A stretch of DNA of 64,000 nucleotides from an uncultured Bacteroidia bacterium (GTDB lineage: Bacteria > Bacteroidota > Bacteroidia > Bacteroidales > UBA932): contig CADASN010000002.1 in assembly GCA_902790635.1 (NCBI GenBank), forward strand, positions 62,001-126,000, written 5' to 3'. Below the pieces are notes generated by a model. It made no database searches. It had not been told where the DNA came from and was given only the letters and a program-made list of their open reading frames with translations. This document shows positions 7,204 to 15,221 of the stretch, in pieces; position 1 is the stretch's first letter, and every line of letters begins with the position of its first letter. The position numbers and the translations under genes are program-made.

Positions 7204-8901
7204 CTATCTGCCGCCTCCGCCGTGGCCGCCACCGCTGAAGCCGCCGCCACCGCCGAAGGAAGTATGGCCTCCGTAGCCGCCCCGGCTGCCTCCGCCACCG
7301 CCGGAGTAGCTGGAAGCATAGTAGGTCTGGTTGGCGCTGGTGATGGCGCGGGACAGGCTGTCCAGCGAAGAGAGGGCGCCGCTGAAGGTCGTGTAGTCGT
7401 AGCCGACCGTCTTCTCGAAGAGCGCCGGGTCGATGTCCTTGAGTTGTTTGGCAACTTTCTCCGCAATACCCATCAAGGTACCATAGACCAGGTATTCCTG
7501 CCACAGGTGGACCTCGATGGTCTCGCGGTTCCGGGTGAGGGTGAAGTCTTCGAGATACTTGCGGAAGCCCAGCAACTGCTGCATTTGCTTCTGCCCGTCG
7601 GGCGTGAACTTGATATCGCGGGCGTTCATCCAGCCCTTGTCCCTGAAGGTCTGCTTGCCCATCAGACTGGCTTTTTCCGTCCAGTTGCGGAGCTTTTCCT
7701 TATGCCCCTTGGACCAGGTGGAGAACTCCGTATCCTGCAGGATGCGGTCTTTGCCGGAAGCGTCCAGCATGTAGCCCCAGAGATCCTTCGCGATGGAATC
7801 GAGATTCTCCTTGCCGTCGGTACTCTTGGCGAAGGAGATCTCAATCTTGCCTTCCGCATCTTTCTGCACTTCCAGGTATCCCTTGTAGATCATCCGGAGG
7901 ATTTCGGCAGACGCGAGGGCGTTGCGTTTGCGGTCTTCGCCAAAACGGGTCAGGCCGTATTCGGCTGCGATCAGGTCTCCGTCCATCGGAATATCGCGGA
8001 ACCAGTCGACCTTGTTGGGATCCATGCCGACCATCTGGCGTTTCTCGCGCTTGCTGGGCTTGCCGCTCAGGCTTCGCAAGGTCTTGCGGAAGATCAGCCA
8101 CATGAGCAGACCCGTGAAGAAAGTGGCGATGCCTTCCGCGTAGGGGTCTTCCTCCTCTTCTTCAGGATCGTCGTCGAATTCCGCGCCGGACAGGGCCCCG
8201 GCAAGCACTTCATCGAAGTCTTTCATCTGGATGCTGGGGGAGTTGAAGAGTCCCTTGTTGAAGCGGAGCAGGACGATGACGGAACTCTCGTAGCGGAGAG
8301 GTTCCGAGGATTCGTACACCACGGTACCGTTATCGAAAGCAAGGGAACCGTAGAAGCCGAAGCCCCAGGCCCGGCAGTTGGTCGTGTCCAGCTGGGCTTC
8401 CATCGCGTCGGTGAGCTTGATCCGCACCGAGACATGCTGCGGGGGAGCGGCCAGCTCGTCATTGACCAGCTGCAGGTGGAGGATGTCGTAGTCGTTCAGG
8501 GTCTTGACCGCATTGGTCATCACATAAAGCGGCTCGAAGATATGGTCTCCGTATTCGCCGATGCCCCAGCAGAGTTCTACGCCGTTATATTTGTGGACAA
8601 TGCCAAAATGGCCGGCCTTCTGGGTACGGCTGCGGTTGACGTCCCATTCTCCGTCGTCCGCCAGGGCGACGCCGTCACTGAAGACGCGGAAATCCGTGAT
8701 CTCGATATCTCCCAGGTTCTCCCGGGGAAGGTACCATTCGGTAATCTCCGTTCCCGTATCGACGTCCCACCGCTCGTGCACGAGGGCGTTGCCGGAGGAA
8801 AAGAGCGTGACCTCGATGGCGACGTCCCTGACAGTCTGCGGACGACCAAAGACGGCAAAGGTCGAAACCAATGCCGCCAGGAAAGCGATCCAGCGTCTCA
8901 T
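7204..8901 (-). CDS. DUF2207 membrane protein with glycine-rich C-terminal tail
   Basis: A 565-residue envelope protein with an N-terminal signal segment, a DUF2207 extracellular domain with VHERWDVDTGTEITEWYLPRENL, an acidic linker (EEEEED near residue 250), one clear membrane segment (about 257-275), a cytoplasmic alpha-helical region, and a tail made almost entirely of Gly/Ser. This is the usual architecture of DUF2207 proteins, including the Gly-rich tail. It follows LemA with a 2-nt gap, and LemA/DUF2207 pairing is common in bacteria. Molecular function is not established. Confidence 0.9.
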   Translation of the reverse strand: MRRWIAFLAALVSTFAVFGRPQTVRDVAIEVTLFSSGNALVHERWDVDTGTEITEWYLPRENLGDIEITDFRVFSDGVALADDGEWDVNRSRTQKAGHFGIVHKYNGVELCWGIGEYGDHIFEPLYVMTNAVKTLNDYDILHLQLVNDELAAPPQHVSVRIKLTDAMEAQLDTTNCRAWGFGFYGSLAFDNGTVVYESSEPLRYESSVIVLLRFNKGLFNSPSIQMKDFDEVLAGALSGAEFDDDPEEEEEDPYAEGIATFFTGLLMWLIFRKTLRSLSGKPSKREKRQMVGMDPNKVDWFRDIPMDGDLIAAEYGLTRFGEDRKRNALASAEILRMIYKGYLEVQKDAEGKIEISFAKSTDGKENLDSIAKDLWGYMLDASGKDRILQDTEFSTWSKGHKEKLRNWTEKASLMGKQTFRDKGWMNARDIKFTPDGQKQMQQLLGFRKYLEDFTLTRNRETIEVHLWQEYLVYGTLMGIAEKVAKQLKDIDPALFEKTVGYDYTTFSGALSSLDSLSRAITSANQTYYASSYSGGGGGSRGGYGGHTSFGGGGGFSGGGHGGGGR

Positions 8902-8903
8902 CC

Positions 8904-9452
8904 CTAGAACTTGAGGGAAGGCATGTCGGTCTTCTTCTCCTCGGTCTTGAGGTAGTCGCGGCTCTTGAAGCCGAAGAGGCTCGCTACGAAGGAATCCGGA
9001 ATCTGACGGATCAGTTTGTTGTACTTGGTCGCGGTGTCGTTGTACACCATCTTGCTGGTACGGACCATGTTGGTGTATTTGTCAACGGCTTCCATCGCGA
9101 TGGCGTAGTTTTCGTTGGCCTTGAGTTCGGGATACTTCTCGACCACGACATTGATGCCGGCGGCCACCTGTCCCATCAAGGCTTCCTGGGCATCCACCTG
9201 CTCGGCGGTGCTGTTGCCGTCGATCGGACGGCGCTGGGCGATCACGTCACGGAGGGTGTTGTACTCATGCTCATTGTAGGTCTTGATGAGTTCGACCATG
9301 CCCGTCAAGGCATCCCAACGGCTTTCCTGCTGGACGCCGATGGTACTCATGGCGTTCTGGCAGAGCTCGTCCTGGTTGACAAGTTTGCGCTGGACGGAGA
9401 TCACCCACAACACGAGGAGGGCGATGATGGCAATGACAATGATAATAGTCAT
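8904..9452 (-). CDS. LemA family protein
   Basis: A 182-residue LemA family protein: an N-terminal membrane helix (MTIIIVIAIIALLVLWVI) followed by a helical bundle with VNQDELCQNAMSTIGVQ, LKANENY and FGFKSRDYLK, which are family hallmarks. The ATG at 9452 puts the helix at the extreme N-terminus as in homologues; an open frame continues 46 residues upstream but crosses the intergenic region. First gene of the minus-strand run LemA-DUF2207-esterase-lipoprotein. The role is unknown, presumed envelope-associated. Confidence 0.92.
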   Translation of the reverse strand: MTIIIVIAIIALLVLWVISVQRKLVNQDELCQNAMSTIGVQQESRWDALTGMVELIKTYNEHEYNTLRDVIAQRRPIDGNSTAEQVDAQEALMGQVAAGINVVVEKYPELKANENYAIAMEAVDKYTNMVRTSKMVYNDTATKYNKLIRQIPDSFVASLFGFKSRDYLKTEEKKTDMPSLKF

Positions 9453-9553
9453 AATTTGAAGTGTTAAGTGTTTATCCGCATAAATATACGGATTTTTTTC
9501 TTTCGTGTTCTCATTAATGCCGATTTTTGCGGTGCGGACAGCCGGAAAATGAA

Positions 9554-9583
9554 GGAGGCCGCATCCCTGCGGCCCCCTTTTTT
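9554..9583. terminator. Terminator hairpin after susD
   Basis: Inverted repeat GGAGGCCGCA / TGCGGCCCCC (one mismatch, 4-nt loop) with T6 on the plus side and a T-rich stretch on the minus side. It lies about 30 nt beyond the susD stop and before lemA, so it probably ends the susCD transcript. Confidence 0.7.
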
Positions 9584-9611
9584 CAACCATTTGTAGGATA
9601 ATTAACCAAAA

Positions 9612-11774
9612 TCAATAACCAGGATTCTGGAGAGCTTGCTTCTCGTCAGCCGTAAGCGGCTTGCCGTCCTTGTAGATATTGTCCAGGAAGTCCTGGGGGA
9701 TAGGACGGAGGTAGTGCTGGCTGGCCTTGAAGCTGCCGCCGTTGGCGCTGGCGGCGTAGGTAGTACCCGTGATGTCCTTGGTGCTGCCGGTCACGTCAAC
9801 CAGGGTGGTGCTGTAGGCCTGGTCGTTGTAGTACAGGCGCTTCTCGAGGGTCTTGGTACGGGCCAGATCCATCCAGCGGTGATACTCGCCGTACATCTCG
9901 CGGGACTTCTCGTTGAGCAGGTAGCACATGGCTTTGTCGAACTCGGAGCTGTAGCCCAGCTGGTTCATGATGGCCTGGTCTTCCTTCGGGTAGTTCGCGC
10001 TGGTGACAACCGGCAGGACAGATGCGGTGGCGTCAGTCGCTGCGCGGACAGCCGCGTCATCCCAACCGCCGATCGAGTAGTAGTAGGAGTTCATCGGGTA
10101 GAAGGCGCAGTTGGCCTCGAAGCCCTTCAAGCTGGACTTGTAGGCGTTGTTGTGGTAGGCGTTGCCGCCGTCCACGTAGGCGTCGCGCTTCTCGCCGGCC
10201 TTGAACTGGGCACGGTCACGCAGGGGCTTGAGGGTGGCAAGACCGGCATCGACATTGCCCTGGCGGATCTGGGCCTCGGCCTTGAAGAAGTAATCTTCTG
10301 CGGAGCGGGCGAGCAAGCCGTCGCGGAAACCGTCACCACGGTTATTGGCATTGACGGCGCCGTCGAGGTACTTGTTCAGCGGGGCGAGCAGGGTGTTGTA
10401 GTCCGGGGTCATGGAAGTACCGATTACGTTGCCGCCGTCATCATAGATGAGCAGGGCCATGATGTTCGGGATGTACTTGCCGGTCCGGTAGTCCAGGCGG
10501 GTGTATGAACTGGAACTGGGGGCCTTGGCCACGTTGACTTCGTTCTTGAAATACTTCTGGCCATAGTCGTCGCGGTTGATGATGTACATCGAGGAGAGGT
10601 ACTCACCGTCGTTGCTGGGGAAGTAGGCGTTGGCCGCATACTCCTTGCCCTGGACCGTGATCTTGCCGGTACCTGCATTGTTGACGGCATAGGTGGTCTT
10701 GAAGGACTTCCAGAAGCGGGAGTCGTTCTTCAGGTCATAGAGGTAGTAGGCATACTTCGGCGTGGTCTTCAGACGCTGGTATTCACGGGCGCCGGCGAGG
10801 TCGCGCTTCATCAGCGGGAAGCTCTGGTACCAGGCGGTGAACAGGGCGAGGCCCCAGTTGCCCTTGCGGTAGGTGGTCTCGGCGTCGGAGTTGCCGGCGG
10901 ACAGGACGATCTCCGAGTTAGTCTCGGTGATGGAGGTGTCGTAGGTCGTGAAGTTGCCGAAGAGATCGTTGTATTCCTTGACCAGCGGATGGGCGGCGAT
11001 CACTTCGTCGGCATACTGGATGGTGGCGGCGAGATCGGCGGCCTGGAAGGAAGTGTTCCATGCGCTGTTGATCTCGGAAGCCCTCCAGAGGTGTGCCTGG
11101 GCGAGGTAGTGTGCGGCGGCATACTTGGTCACCTTGTTCTTGGTAGCGAGGGAAGCGTCGGCGGGCAGCAGGCTGTGGGCGGCCTCAAGGTCGGAAATGA
11201 CCTGGGCGTAGACGTCCTGCTGGCTGTCGCGGGTGTACTCGCGGGACGGTTCCTCGGCGGCCTCGAGCACGAGAGGAATGTCACCGAACTGCATGGTGAG
11301 GAAGAGGAAGCAGAAGCCGCGGCAGAAGTAAGCTTCACCGAGGACGGTGTTCTTCTGGGCGTAGCCGTCCAGGGCCGCTTCGTTGGCGATGATGATGTTG
11401 CAGCGGGCGATGTACTTGTAGAGTTCATTCCAGAAGGTGGTGATGGCCTGCGTGTTGGAGTTGACGCGGGGCTGGACGACGGAGCCGAGACGGGCATCGT
11501 AGTCATTCCACATACCGTTGGAGTTGTCGCCGGCGACCATGAATTCGTCGGTACCGTAGTTGGTGTAGCAGTAGTGGGACTCGTTCTGGAAGAAGTAGTT
11601 GTAGGCGAGGTAGAGGCTGTTGGCCATGGAAGCCAGGCCTTCAGGAGTATCGAGCCACTGGGTGGAGCGGGAAGTCCTCTGGACCTCGTCGAGGAATTTG
11701 TCGGTGCAGGAAGCGGTGCCCAGCAGGGCGGCAACCATCAGGACACAACCGAAAATATTACGTATAGTTTTCAT
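9612..11774 (-). CDS. SusD/RagB family glycan-binding lipoprotein
   Basis: A 720-residue surface lipoprotein with signal peptide and lipobox GTASC. It continues with DKFLDEVQRTSRSTQWLDTPEGLASMANSLY-type sequence and FWNELYKYIARCNIIIAN, both typical of SusD N-terminal regions. The C-terminal segment has YLLNEKSREMYGEYHRWMDLARTKTLEKR and HYLRPIPQDFLDNI, the standard SusD ending. It captures oligosaccharides and caps the SusC transporter at the outer membrane. It lies 21 nt downstream of susC. At 720 residues it is longer than many SusD proteins. The ligand cannot be read from the sequence. Confidence 0.96.
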   Translation of the reverse strand: MKTIRNIFGCVLMVAALLGTASCTDKFLDEVQRTSRSTQWLDTPEGLASMANSLYLAYNYFFQNESHYCYTNYGTDEFMVAGDNSNGMWNDYDARLGSVVQPRVNSNTQAITTFWNELYKYIARCNIIIANEAALDGYAQKNTVLGEAYFCRGFCFLFLTMQFGDIPLVLEAAEEPSREYTRDSQQDVYAQVISDLEAAHSLLPADASLATKNKVTKYAAAHYLAQAHLWRASEINSAWNTSFQAADLAATIQYADEVIAAHPLVKEYNDLFGNFTTYDTSITETNSEIVLSAGNSDAETTYRKGNWGLALFTAWYQSFPLMKRDLAGAREYQRLKTTPKYAYYLYDLKNDSRFWKSFKTTYAVNNAGTGKITVQGKEYAANAYFPSNDGEYLSSMYIINRDDYGQKYFKNEVNVAKAPSSSSYTRLDYRTGKYIPNIMALLIYDDGGNVIGTSMTPDYNTLLAPLNKYLDGAVNANNRGDGFRDGLLARSAEDYFFKAEAQIRQGNVDAGLATLKPLRDRAQFKAGEKRDAYVDGGNAYHNNAYKSSLKGFEANCAFYPMNSYYYSIGGWDDAAVRAATDATASVLPVVTSANYPKEDQAIMNQLGYSSEFDKAMCYLLNEKSREMYGEYHRWMDLARTKTLEKRLYYNDQAYSTTLVDVTGSTKDITGTTYAASANGGSFKASQHYLRPIPQDFLDNIYKDGKPLTADEKQALQNPGY

Positions 11775-11795
11775 ATCCTTGATTCCGTTAGATGA

Positions 11796-14700
11796 TTAGA
11801 AACCAATGTTGACACCGAAGACGAGACCGCGGTTGAAGGTGGTACCACCGAACTCGGCATCCATCCAGAAGGCGTTCTGGAAGATGGAGAACGGGTTCTT
11901 GAGCTGGCAGTTGACCTTGACGGTGCTGAGGCCGAGCTGGTTGACGAACTGCTTCGGGAGGCTGTAGGCGATGGAGATCTGGCGGACTTTCAGGTAGGAA
12001 GCGTCGTGCTGGAAGCGGATTCCGGAGAAGGAATCACCACCGGCGGTGTTGAAGTAAGGACGCTGGTACATGTTCTTGCCGGTCTTGTTGTTCTCGTTGT
12101 AGTAGTTCATGAAGATGACAGGCTCACGTCCGCCCTGGTACTGGCCGGTCTGGGCCATGAAGCCAAGGTTACCATAGATGAAGATGGAAGCCTCCCAGTT
12201 GCGCCAGCTGAAAGTGTTGGTGAAACCGACATTCCACAGCGGGCGGGTGTTGCCCAGGATGATGCGGTCGTAGTTGGCGTCGATCTTGTAGTCACCGTTC
12301 TGGTCGACGGGGCGGACCATACCCGGCTTGAAGCTCTGGCCGTTGGCATTGAATTTCTCCATTTCCGCCATGTCGGCCGGGGAGTCGCTCCAAAGCCCTG
12401 CGGACTCATATCCGTACAGGACGCTGATGGGCTGTCCGATGAAGAGGCCGCTGGAGACCATGTCTTCCTTGCCGCTCTGGAGCTCGATGATCTTGTCCTT
12501 GACGTAGGACAGGTTGAGCGTGGAGCGCCAGGAGAAGTCGTGGTTGTTGATGTTGACCGTGTTGAGGGTCAGGTCGAAACCGTGGTTGCTGGTCTTGCCG
12601 ACGTTGTCCTTGGTGCTGGTGTAGCCGGAGACGGAAGGCAGGGCGACGTTGAAAATCAAGCCGTTGGTGTACATCTGGAAGAAGTCGAGCACACCGCTGA
12701 TCCGGCCCTTGAGCACGGAGAAGTCGATACCGACGTTGTACTGCTGGGTGGTCTCCCAGGTGATGGCCTGGTTGGCGAAAGTCGTCGGGATGAAGTAAAC
12801 CGTCTCACCGGTATTGCCGCTGACGGCGATGCCGCTGGAGAGATTGTCCTTGGTGGAGTAGGGACCGACGGAGTAGTTGCCGGTCAGGCCCCAACCTGCG
12901 CGGAGCTTCAGCTGGTCGATCCAGTTGACGTTGCGCATGAAGTCCTCCTGGTCGATTCTCCAGGCGAGGGAGACGGACGGGAAGCCGTGCCACTTGCGGC
13001 CGACGCCGAGCTGGGAAGCACCGTCGTAACGATAGGTGACCGTGGCGATGTACTTGTCCTTGTAGGAGTAGTTGACGCGTCCCATGTAGGAGGCGAGCTG
13101 GGTCTCGGTCAGGGTGTTGTAGTCCGGAGCGTTGAGCGTCTCGACGGAGGTGGTGCTGAGGCCCCACCATTTCTGGGTCCAGCCGAGGGCGACACCGGTA
13201 CCGCTCATGTTGTACATGCGGGTGTTCATATTGGACATGGCCTCCTGGAGGAGGGTGACGCCGATGCTGTGGTCGCCGAAGCTGCGGTTGTAGTTGATCG
13301 TATTGTCAAGCACCCAGTCGAAATACTTGGTAGAGCTGGAGTTGACATAGTCCTGGCCCTGGGAGATACGGTTGACCGACTCGGTGGAGAGGTAACGGTA
13401 GCTCTGGTTGAAGCGGATCTGCGGACCGAAGGTGGAGCGGAAGGTCAGGCCCTTGAGGGGCTCCCACATCTGGCCGAAGTCAAGCTGGGCGTAGAAGCTG
13501 GCGGAGATATCGTACCGGAGGTTGGAAACGGCGGACTTGCCGACCTCGTCGATGACGGTCGGAATGGTGGAGTCGCCGCCCGGGTAGATGATACGCTCAC
13601 CGGTGTCTTTGTCGTACGGAAGGGCGTAGGTGAAGATGTTGCGGCCCTTGCCGTGCAGGGAGTTCGGGATGCTGGAGGAAATGGCGTTGCCGTTGTCGAT
13701 ACCGTACTCCTGGTCGGAGAAGCGTCCGGTGAGGGCGCCGCCCATCTTGAACCACTTGACCGGGTTGACGTCGACATTGGTACGGACGGTGTAACGGGTG
13801 TATTCCTGGCCGATGTTGGTACCCTTGTTGTTCAGGTAGCCAATGGAGACGTAGGCATTGACCTTGTCGGTGCCGCCGGAGGCGCTCAGGGAGTGCTCCT
13901 GGGTGATACCGATGCGGTCGGTGAACTGGGTCCAGTCGGTGGAAGTAACCTTGGAAGCATCCCAGGAGGATGACGTGCTGCCGGATGCCCACTGCTCGTA
14001 GCTCAGGCCCCAACCCTTGAGGATGTTGGCCCATGCCGTCTCGTCGGATCCATAGGCGGTGAAGAGTTTGCGGTCGTTCTCGATGGTCGGCTCGTCGGCG
14101 CGGGGACCGAGGCCGGCGTAGTAGTAACCCCAGCGGCGCCACTCGATGTACTGTTGTGCGTTCATCATGGGCGTGGTGTCGTAGATCTTCTCAGCCGTCA
14201 CGGTACCGGAGTAGGTGAGGGAGAGGCGGTCCTTGTTGCCACGCTTGGTGGTGACGAGGATGACACCGTTACCACCCATGGCGCCGTAGATGGCGGTGGC
14301 GGAAGCGTCTTTGAGCACCTGGATGTCCTGGATATCCTGCGGGTTGAGCATATCCATACCGATGTTCTTGGAGATGACGCCGTCGATGACAAGGAGCGGT
14401 TCGTTGTTGGCATTGGTGGTGGAGTTGACACCACGGATGCGGATGGAACCGACCTGTCCAGGACGCTCGTTGGAGGTGATGTAGACACCGGCGGCCTTGC
14501 CCTGGAGAGCTTCAATGGCGTTGTTGGACGGGTTGGAGACCAGCTGCTCGGAGCTGACTGAGACCATGGCGCCGGTGACGTCGCTCTTGCGCATCGTACC
14601 ATAACCGACGGCCACGGCTTCTTCGAGCATGAGGCTGTCATCCTGGAGGGTGACGGACATGGAAGCAGCGGCGTTCACGCGGACAGTGACATAGCCGATG

Positions 14701-14945
14701 CAGGAGACCTCGAGGGTCGTTCCCGGGGCGACGCGGATCTCGAAGTTCCCGTCGACGTCGGTGATGACACCGTTGGTGGTGCCGGGCACGACGACGGATG
14801 CTCCGATGATCGGTTCACCCGCAGAGTCCAGAACCTTGCCCCGGGAGACCTGCTGCGCGAAAGCGGCAGTCCCCGAGAGGAGCAAAGCAACGCAGGCCGT
14901 GAGCGCCATCAGCGCCCGTCGGCCAGTTGAGAAAATAGATTTCAT
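11796..14945 (-). CDS. SusC/RagA-type TonB-dependent outer-membrane transporter
   Basis: A 1049-residue TonB-dependent transporter. After the signal peptide comes a CarboxypepD_reg-like domain (RGKVLDSAGEPIIGASV; about residues 30-110). A TonB-box-like segment LEEAVAVGYGTMRKSD leads into the plug, with NEPLLVIDGVI and IQVLKDASATAIYGAMGGNGVILVTTKRG-type sequence. The beta-barrel follows and ends in an aromatic-terminated strand (VFGVNIGF). The start at 14945 (MKSIFSTGRR) gives a proper signal peptide. It imports oligosaccharides together with SusD. Expression is expected to depend on the divergent hybrid regulator; the promoter, leader and repeats lie in the shared intergenic region. Confidence 0.97.
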   Translation of the reverse strand: MKSIFSTGRRALMALTACVALLLSGTAAFAQQVSRGKVLDSAGEPIIGASVVVPGTTNGVITDVDGNFEIRVAPGTTLEVSCIGYVTVRVNAAASMSVTLQDDSLMLEEAVAVGYGTMRKSDVTGAMVSVSSEQLVSNPSNNAIEALQGKAAGVYITSNERPGQVGSIRIRGVNSTTNANNEPLLVIDGVISKNIGMDMLNPQDIQDIQVLKDASATAIYGAMGGNGVILVTTKRGNKDRLSLTYSGTVTAEKIYDTTPMMNAQQYIEWRRWGYYYAGLGPRADEPTIENDRKLFTAYGSDETAWANILKGWGLSYEQWASGSTSSSWDASKVTSTDWTQFTDRIGITQEHSLSASGGTDKVNAYVSIGYLNNKGTNIGQEYTRYTVRTNVDVNPVKWFKMGGALTGRFSDQEYGIDNGNAISSSIPNSLHGKGRNIFTYALPYDKDTGERIIYPGGDSTIPTVIDEVGKSAVSNLRYDISASFYAQLDFGQMWEPLKGLTFRSTFGPQIRFNQSYRYLSTESVNRISQGQDYVNSSSTKYFDWVLDNTINYNRSFGDHSIGVTLLQEAMSNMNTRMYNMSGTGVALGWTQKWWGLSTTSVETLNAPDYNTLTETQLASYMGRVNYSYKDKYIATVTYRYDGASQLGVGRKWHGFPSVSLAWRIDQEDFMRNVNWIDQLKLRAGWGLTGNYSVGPYSTKDNLSSGIAVSGNTGETVYFIPTTFANQAITWETTQQYNVGIDFSVLKGRISGVLDFFQMYTNGLIFNVALPSVSGYTSTKDNVGKTSNHGFDLTLNTVNINNHDFSWRSTLNLSYVKDKIIELQSGKEDMVSSGLFIGQPISVLYGYESAGLWSDSPADMAEMEKFNANGQSFKPGMVRPVDQNGDYKIDANYDRIILGNTRPLWNVGFTNTFSWRNWEASIFIYGNLGFMAQTGQYQGGREPVIFMNYYNENNKTGKNMYQRPYFNTAGGDSFSGIRFQHDASYLKVRQISIAYSLPKQFVNQLGLSTVKVNCQLKNPFSIFQNAFWMDAEFGGTTFNRGLVFGVNIGF

Positions 14946-15072
14946 CAAGCTTTGGTTTTGGGTTGAACAATAAGGATATATATAAGTGTCGTATATCTCT
15001 GGTTTCCGGGAAGGTATCAGGGGTGCACGGTTTATGGGACACATGCACCCCGATCCCTATCATTAACCAAAA
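14946..15072 (-). promoter_or_regulatory. Structured 5' leader of susC
   Basis: On the minus strand: TTTGGTTAA (15071-15063), 5-nt spacer, GGGATCGGGGTG (15057-15046), with the last bases forming a perfect 8-bp hairpin GGGGTGCA / TGCACCCC (15051-15044 with 15027-15020). The ATG lies 100 nt after the second block. It matches the leader at 4587-4715 in both blocks and in spacing. No known riboswitch or leader family was recognised. Confidence 0.6.
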
Positions 15073-15080
15073 TTCAAAAA

Positions 15081-15088
15081 CAAAGATA
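15081..15088 (-). promoter_or_regulatory. -7 box (TATCTTTG) of susC
   Basis: Perfect TAnnTTTG on the minus strand, 9 nt upstream of the conserved leader block. No good -33 TTG is present, as expected for an activator-dependent susC promoter. The direct repeats at 15120-15150 lie just upstream. Confidence 0.65.
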
Positions 15089-15119
15089 TCGTTTTGAAAA
15101 TGGAAACGGGGGCTGCGAT

Positions 15120-15150
15120 TCGGTCAAAGAGGGATAAAAAATCGGTCAAA
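15120..15150. repeat. Phased direct repeat TCGGTCAAA x2, candidate regulator site
   Basis: The 9-mer TCGGTCAAA occurs at 15120-15128 and 15142-15150, 22 bp apart start to start, about two helical turns. The pair lies 32-62 bp upstream of the susC -7 box and 70-100 bp upstream of the divergent regulator gene. AraC-type domains of hybrid two-component regulators generally bind direct repeats, so this is the best candidate operator. Binding is inferred. Confidence 0.5.
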
Positions 15151-15221
15151 CGATTTATTTTTACACATTTATGGAATAAAAATCGCGCAAAAATGATTAT
15201 TTTGTAACGAAAAATAAAGCT

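Noticed and set aside
9602-9610. Third copy of the susC-type leader block (TTAACCAAA)
   Set aside because: It lies after the susD stop, without the second block or a downstream gene start on that strand; taken as chance.
15198-15204. -7 box of the HTCS gene (TATTTTG)
   Set aside because: One base short of TAnnTTTG and without a -33 element; too weak to list as a promoter.
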